Source of the DNA: Methylorubrum rhodesianum
Lineage (GTDB): Bacteria > Pseudomonadota > Alphaproteobacteria > Rhizobiales > Beijerinckiaceae
Assembly (NCBI RefSeq): GCF_014199985.1
Contig: NZ_JACHOS010000001.1
Location: 124,001-188,000 of the forward strand
Reading direction: 5' to 3'
Length of the DNA: 64,000 bases
Below, piece by piece: positions 60,276 to 64,000 of this stretch. Under the pieces are notes generated by a model. That model was not told the DNA's origin. It worked only from the letters and a program-made list of their open reading frames with translations, and did not search any database. A program made the translations under genes and the position numbers. How positions within the stretch are numbered: the first letter of the stretch is position 1; every line of letters begins with the position of its first letter.

Positions 60276-60965
60276 ATGCGCCTGCTCATCATCGAGGACG
60301 ATCGCGAGGCCGCTGCCTATCTGGTCAAGGCGTTCCGGGAAGTCGGACACACCGTGGACCATGCCGGCGACGGCCTCGACGGTTACGCGCTCGCCCGCGA
60401 GGGCGATTACGACGTGCTGATCGTCGATCGCATGCTGCCGAAGCTCGACGGGCTGTCGCTCGTGCGCGCCCTCCGTGAGCAGGAGATCGCCACACCGGTC
60501 CTGATCCTCTCGGCACTCGGCCAAGTGGACGACCGGGTGAAGGGATTGCGCGCGGGCGGCGACGACTACCTGCCCAAGCCCTATGCTTTCTCCGAGTTGC
60601 TCGCCCGGACCGAGGTGCTGGCCCGCCGCCGCACCGCCGCGACCGGCTCGAGCGAGGCCACGGCCTATCGCGTCGGCGATCTCGAACTCGACCGGCTCTC
60701 GCACCGGGTGACGCGGGCGGGGCGCGAGATCGTGCTGCAGCCGCGCGAATTCCGGCTGCTCGAATACCTCATGCGCCACGCCGGACAGGTCGTGACCCGC
60801 ACGATGCTGCTGGAGAATGTCTGGGACTACCACTTCGACCCCCAGACCAACGTCATCGACGTTCACGTCTCGCGTCTCCGCTCGAAGATCGATCGCGGCT
60901 TCGAGCACCCGATGATCCACACGGTCCGCGGCGCAGGCTACGTCATCCGGCCGGACGAGACGTAG
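60276..60965 (+). CDS. OmpR-family response regulator
   Basis: The 229-residue regulator has an N-terminal receiver (MRLLIIEDDREAAAYLVKAF with acidic Glu7/Asp8/Asp9, phospho-acceptor Asp51 in VLIVDRMLPKLDG, and Lys in DYLPKPYAFSELLAR) and a C-terminal winged helix (LQPREFRLLEYLMRHAGQVV, VIDVHVSRLRSKIDRG, HTVRGAGYVIRP). It is followed 5 bp later by the sensor kinase. Target genes are unknown; some relatives respond to metals or membrane stress. Confidence 0.9.
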   Translation: MRLLIIEDDREAAAYLVKAFREVGHTVDHAGDGLDGYALAREGDYDVLIVDRMLPKLDGLSLVRALREQEIATPVLILSALGQVDDRVKGLRAGGDDYLPKPYAFSELLARTEVLARRRTAATGSSEATAYRVGDLELDRLSHRVTRAGREIVLQPREFRLLEYLMRHAGQVVTRTMLLENVWDYHFDPQTNVIDVHVSRLRSKIDRGFEHPMIHTVRGAGYVIRPDET

Positions 60966-60970
60966 CGCCC

Positions 60971-62398
60971 GTGAGCCCCGCCCTATCGCAGCCGCCGGAT
61001 GGGCCCCTCGCGCGTCTCGGTAAGATCTTCCGCACGACGGCCTTCAGGTTGTCGCTCGCCTATCTCGTGCTGTTCGCAGTGCTGGCCTCGCTCGGGCTCG
61101 GTTACGTCGCCTGGAACGCCCGGCGGGTGCTCGACGACCAGATCGTCTCGACCATCGATGCCGAAATCAACGGCCTGTCGGAGCAGTACGCGGCGGGCGG
61201 CCTGCGCCGCCTCATCGCCGTGGTGGAGCGGCGCGCCAAGGAGCCGGGCGCCTCGCTCTACCTCGTTACCACACCGGCCGGCGAGCACATCGTCGGCAAT
61301 GTCAGCCGCGTCTCGCCCGACATCCTCGCCCGGCCCGGGCAGTACGAGGGCTATTACGGACGCGGTTCCGAGGCGGACCAGGGCGAGCACCGCGCGATCA
61401 TGCGCGTCTTCAATCTCGCCGGCGGTTTCCGCTTACTCGTCGGCCGCGACACCGAGGAGAGGGACCGCCTGCGCGCGGCGATCGGGAACACCTTCGGATC
61501 GTCGGTGGCGCTGGTCGTCGTGCTCGGCGTGCTCGGCGGATGGTTCGTGGCGAGCCGCGTGCTGAAGCGCGTCGACGACATGACCGAGACGACCCGCACC
61601 ATCATGGCGGGGGATCTCGACGGTCGTCTGCGGGTCGCCGGCACCGGGGACGAGCTCGACCGACTCGCCCAGAACCTCAACCTGATGCTGGAGCGCATCG
61701 GCGAGCTGATGCGCGGCATGAAGGAAGTCTCCGACAATATCGCGCACGATCTCAAGACGCCGCTCACGCGCCTGCGCAACCGTGTCGACGAAGCCCTTCG
61801 CACCGCCGAAACGCCGGACGCTCTGCGTACGGCGATGGAAGGCGTGATTGAGGACAGCGATGGGCTGATCCGGGTGTTCAACGCGCTGCTCACCATCGCG
61901 CGCCTGGAGGCGGGCAATGCCCCGGAGAGCGTCCGCCGCTTCGATGCAGGGGCGGTGGCGCGGGAGGTGGCCGAGCTCTACGAGCCCCTGGCCGAGGACA
62001 AGGGCCTGAGGCTCACCGTCGAGACCGAGCCGGATCTGATCCTCGACGGCAACCGCGAGCTGGTCGGCCAAGCCATCGCCAATCTCATCGACAACGCCAT
62101 CAAGTATGGCGCGCGATCGTCCGAGGCTGGCCCGCAGCCGATCGCCGTCCGGGCCGCGCGCGCCGATGGCGTCGTCCGGCTCACCGTGGCGGATCGCGGC
62201 CCCGGCATCCCGCAAGGGGAGCGCGGACGGGTACTCGATCGCTTCGTACGTCTCGACGCCGCCCGTTCACGCCCCGGCTTCGGCCTGGGCCTCAGCCTCG
62301 TCAATGCCGTCGCGCGGCTTCATAGCGGCCGGCTCGATCTCGCGGACAACGGTCCGGGACTCGCGGTGACGCTGAGCCTGCCGACCGGCGCGCCCTAG
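60971..62398 (+). CDS. Sensor histidine kinase
   Basis: The 475-residue kinase starts at a GTG. It has an N-terminal helix (LSLAYLVLFAVLASLGLGYV), a periplasmic domain of about 130 residues, a second helix (VALVVVLGVLGGWFVASRVL), a HAMP segment and the phosphoacceptor helix SDNIAHDLKTPLTRLRNRVD with His259. The ATPase domain shows AIANLIDNAIKYG (N box), VADRGPGIPQGERG (G1) and PGFGLGLSLVNAVARLHSG (G2). It pairs with the preceding response regulator. The periplasmic domain is not recognised, so the signal is unknown. Confidence 0.9.
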   Translation: MSPALSQPPDGPLARLGKIFRTTAFRLSLAYLVLFAVLASLGLGYVAWNARRVLDDQIVSTIDAEINGLSEQYAAGGLRRLIAVVERRAKEPGASLYLVTTPAGEHIVGNVSRVSPDILARPGQYEGYYGRGSEADQGEHRAIMRVFNLAGGFRLLVGRDTEERDRLRAAIGNTFGSSVALVVVLGVLGGWFVASRVLKRVDDMTETTRTIMAGDLDGRLRVAGTGDELDRLAQNLNLMLERIGELMRGMKEVSDNIAHDLKTPLTRLRNRVDEALRTAETPDALRTAMEGVIEDSDGLIRVFNALLTIARLEAGNAPESVRRFDAGAVAREVAELYEPLAEDKGLRLTVETEPDLILDGNRELVGQAIANLIDNAIKYGARSSEAGPQPIAVRAARADGVVRLTVADRGPGIPQGERGRVLDRFVRLDAARSRPGFGLGLSLVNAVARLHSGRLDLADNGPGLAVTLSLPTGAP

Positions 62399-62487
62399 CG
62401 TCTGCCACGAAACATCCGCCGCGCCGTCCTTTGCCGGGTGAAAGCGGTCGGAAATCGGGCGCCTGTCGAGGCACCTCCGGGAAAGAC

Positions 62488-62703
62488 TCAGTTCAGGAAG
62501 TTGCGCACGCCGTCCGGGTCGGCGAGCGTCATCTGCGGACTTCCGGGCAGAGCGAAGACGACGAGCAAGACCGCGAGCGTGATGGTAGCCAGTCCCAGCA
62601 CCGCCCCGAGCCGTTGCGGATCGAACCGGCGGCTCGCGATCAGCGCGCAACCGAGTGTGAAGACCGCGGCCTCGGTGAAGGGAACCAGGGTGGGGCTGCT
62701 CAT
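62488..62703 (-). CDS. Small membrane protein, function unknown
   Basis: From the ATG at 62703 this 71-residue protein starts MSSPTLVPFTEAAVFTLGCA and has two hydrophobic helices (FTEAAVFTLGCALIAS and GAVLGLATITLAVLLVVFAL), with a polar C-terminus GVRNFLN. It is convergent with the kinase gene, 89 bp away. No family recognised. A frame extending to 62814 exists, but its upstream part lacks a ribosome-binding site. Confidence 0.5.
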   Translation of the reverse strand: MSSPTLVPFTEAAVFTLGCALIASRRFDPQRLGAVLGLATITLAVLLVVFALPGSPQMTLADPDGVRNFLN

Positions 62704-63027
62704 CGATTCGCTTTCATCATCGGAGGACCTATCGTCCGCCGGAGGTCTTACGAAAAAAACACGGCTCCCCGGCACGCCGGGGATCAACCAACGAGCGGCA
62801 AGACGGCTCCGCACTCATTCGCTCCACGATCGCCTCACGGCAGTCTGATCGGACGATCGAAACTTTCCCTCACCGCCGGGCATCTCGCCCGACGGGTACG
62901 ACTCGGTGGCGCACGCCCTTCGTCGCGGGCTGCGGCAAACCCCTTGGCAGAATCCGATTTGCGCGTTTGATGGGCATCGTAACAGCTCGACGGCGATGCG
63001 GCCGCTCCGAATCGAAGAAGGGACGGC
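62704..63027. other. Divergent gap before glnE, with a hairpin
   Basis: The 324 bp hold no convincing gene. At 62767-62782 CCCCGG and CCGGGG form a short hairpin; on the minus strand seven T residues follow at a distance of seven bases, which could end or attenuate transcription toward the small membrane-protein gene. Promoters for glnE were not identifiable. Confidence 0.4.
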
Positions 63028-64000
63028 ATGGGCAGGCGAAACGACGGGCAGACTGCCCGCGGCGATGGCACGGCTCCCCTGATCGCGCGACTGGGACACC
63101 CGCCGCCACTCTCGAACCCTGAGGCAGCGTGGGCGCGCGTCGATGAGATCGCCGACGCACTTCCCTCCGTCCTGCGCGAGGGAGCGGCCCGCAATCTCCT
63201 CGCGGCGCTGGCCGACCACTCGACCTTCCTCTGGTCCCTGGCCTCGCGCGATCCCGCTCGCCTCGCCCGACTCTTCGAAGAGGCACCGGAGGCCGCCGAT
63301 GCCCGTATCGTCGCCGCCCAGCGTGCCGCCGGTCGACCGGGGGAGGACTCGGCACCCGATCTCGATGCGGTCGGACGGACCCTGCGGCGGAACCGGGCCG
63401 AGCACGCGCTCCTTGTGGCGTTGGCCGATATCGGCGGGATCTGGCCACTGGAGGGTGTGACCGCCGCGCTCTCGGACTTCGCCGACGCCTCGGTCGCGGC
63501 CGCCGTCGACGCGATGCTGCTTCAGGCCGCCGCCTCCGGCCGCTTCCTGCCGAAGGATCGATCTGCGCCGCAGGCCGGCTCGGGCCTCGTCGTGCTTGGG
63601 TTGGGTAAGCTCGGTGGGCGCGAGCTGAACTATTCAAGCGACATCGACCTGATCGTCTTTTTCGATCCCGGGGCCACACCCCTGAAGGAGGGACTCGAGC
63701 CGACGCCGTTCTTCACGAGGCTGGCTCAGGGCGTCGCCAAGCTGCTGCAGGAGCGCACCCGCGACGGCTACGTTCACCGCGTCGATTACCGCTTGCGTCC
63801 CGATCCCGGCTCGACGCCCACCGCCATGAGCCTCGCCTCGGCCTACGTCTACTACGAGACGACGGGCCAGAATTGGGAGCGAGCGGCCTTCATCAAGGCC
63901 CGCCCTATCGCCGGGGATATCCCCGCGGGCGAGCGGTTCCTCGCCGACCTGACGCCCTTTATCTGGCGCAAGTATTTCGACTTTGCCGCAATCGCCGACG
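63028..64000 (+). CDS. glnE: GlnE, glutamine synthetase adenylyltransferase (N-terminal part)
   Basis: The gene starts at an ATG at 63028 and runs off the right edge, so about 324 residues are visible. They contain the first nucleotidyltransferase domain: VVLGLGKLGGRELNYSSDID followed by LIVFFDPG, then VDYRLRPDPGSTPTAMSLAS and YETTGQNWERAAFIKARPIA, all diagnostic of GlnE. The complete protein (usually over 900 residues) adds AMP to glutamine synthetase and removes it, in response to PII and glutamine. With glnD only 7.5 kb away, two levels of the nitrogen cascade lie in one window. Confidence 0.92.
   Translation, partial: MGRRNDGQTARGDGTAPLIARLGHPPPLSNPEAAWARVDEIADALPSVLREGAARNLLAALADHSTFLWSLASRDPARLARLFEEAPEAADARIVAAQRAAGRPGEDSAPDLDAVGRTLRRNRAEHALLVALADIGGIWPLEGVTAALSDFADASVAAAVDAMLLQAAASGRFLPKDRSAPQAGSGLVVLGLGKLGGRELNYSSDIDLIVFFDPGATPLKEGLEPTPFFTRLAQGVAKLLQERTRDGYVHRVDYRLRPDPGSTPTAMSLASAYVYYETTGQNWERAAFIKARPIAGDIPAGERFLADLTPFIWRKYFDFAAIAD

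Noticed and set aside
1..64000. CRISPR array, prophage, rRNA operon
   Set aside because: No regularly spaced identical repeats, no phage structural or integrase genes and no rRNA sequence were seen; the only tandem repetition is the coding repeats of the propellers.

Overview
The window is GC-rich alphaproteobacterial chromosome. Its gene content (glnD, glnE, grpE, pheA and kdsB with a CycM-type cytochrome, apaG-argE, a coxMNOP-type oxidase, a yej-type peptide uptake cluster and many different IS remnants) best fits the Hyphomicrobiales, probably a Methylobacterium/Methylorubrum-like organism. That assignment is an inference from protein resemblance, because there is no rRNA gene in the window.

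Layout. 1-1031: the 5' end of sfsA and a CinA/MoaB-domain gene. 1096-8654: four tandem paralogues on the minus strand, each a seven-repeat beta-propeller followed by a Hint (hedgehog/intein-type) domain. They face a divergent LuxR-type regulator, and the gap between holds a perfect 22-bp palindrome. 10225-18603: mostly housekeeping genes (FNT channel, Lrp regulator with divergent azlCD, bestrophin-like channel, argE-apaG, dCTP deaminase, and hemN behind an FNR/FixK box). 18604-33738: a flexible region with relics or copies of four IS families (IS630, IS5, IS3, IS1182). It includes a DEDDh exonuclease gene split by the IS630 copy and a complete catabolic module: MHS-family transporter, divergent IclR regulator, CaiB-type CoA-transferase, enoyl-CoA hydratase, two-subunit CoA-transferase-like enzyme and acyl-CoA ligase.

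33743-39051: a coxMNOP-like terminal oxidase operon with two subunit-III proteins, a subunit IV and a DUF2189 membrane protein. 39215-40870: a frameshifted DJ-1/PfpI remnant and about 1.2 kb without genes, next to tRNA-Ser(GCU). 40999-48930: a minus-strand run of glycosyltransferase, acyl-CoA ligase, GNAT enzyme, YejB-type permease and two YejA-type binding proteins; yejE and yejF are not present. 49104-55487: cycM, kdsB, pheA, grpE and glnD. 55648-59667: an SsuABC-like importer whose genes are interleaved with a LysE-type exporter and a MntA-HepT toxin-antitoxin pair. 59740-64000: an OsmC protein, a two-component system, a small membrane protein and the start of glnE, which runs off the window.

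The most unusual features are the four-gene Hint-propeller array with its palindrome, the IclR-controlled CoA module whose CoA-transferase-like beta subunit appears to lack the family's catalytic glutamate, and the toxin-antitoxin pair inside an ABC transporter operon. The IS630 insertion can be reversed on paper: removing it restores the exonuclease reading frame exactly.
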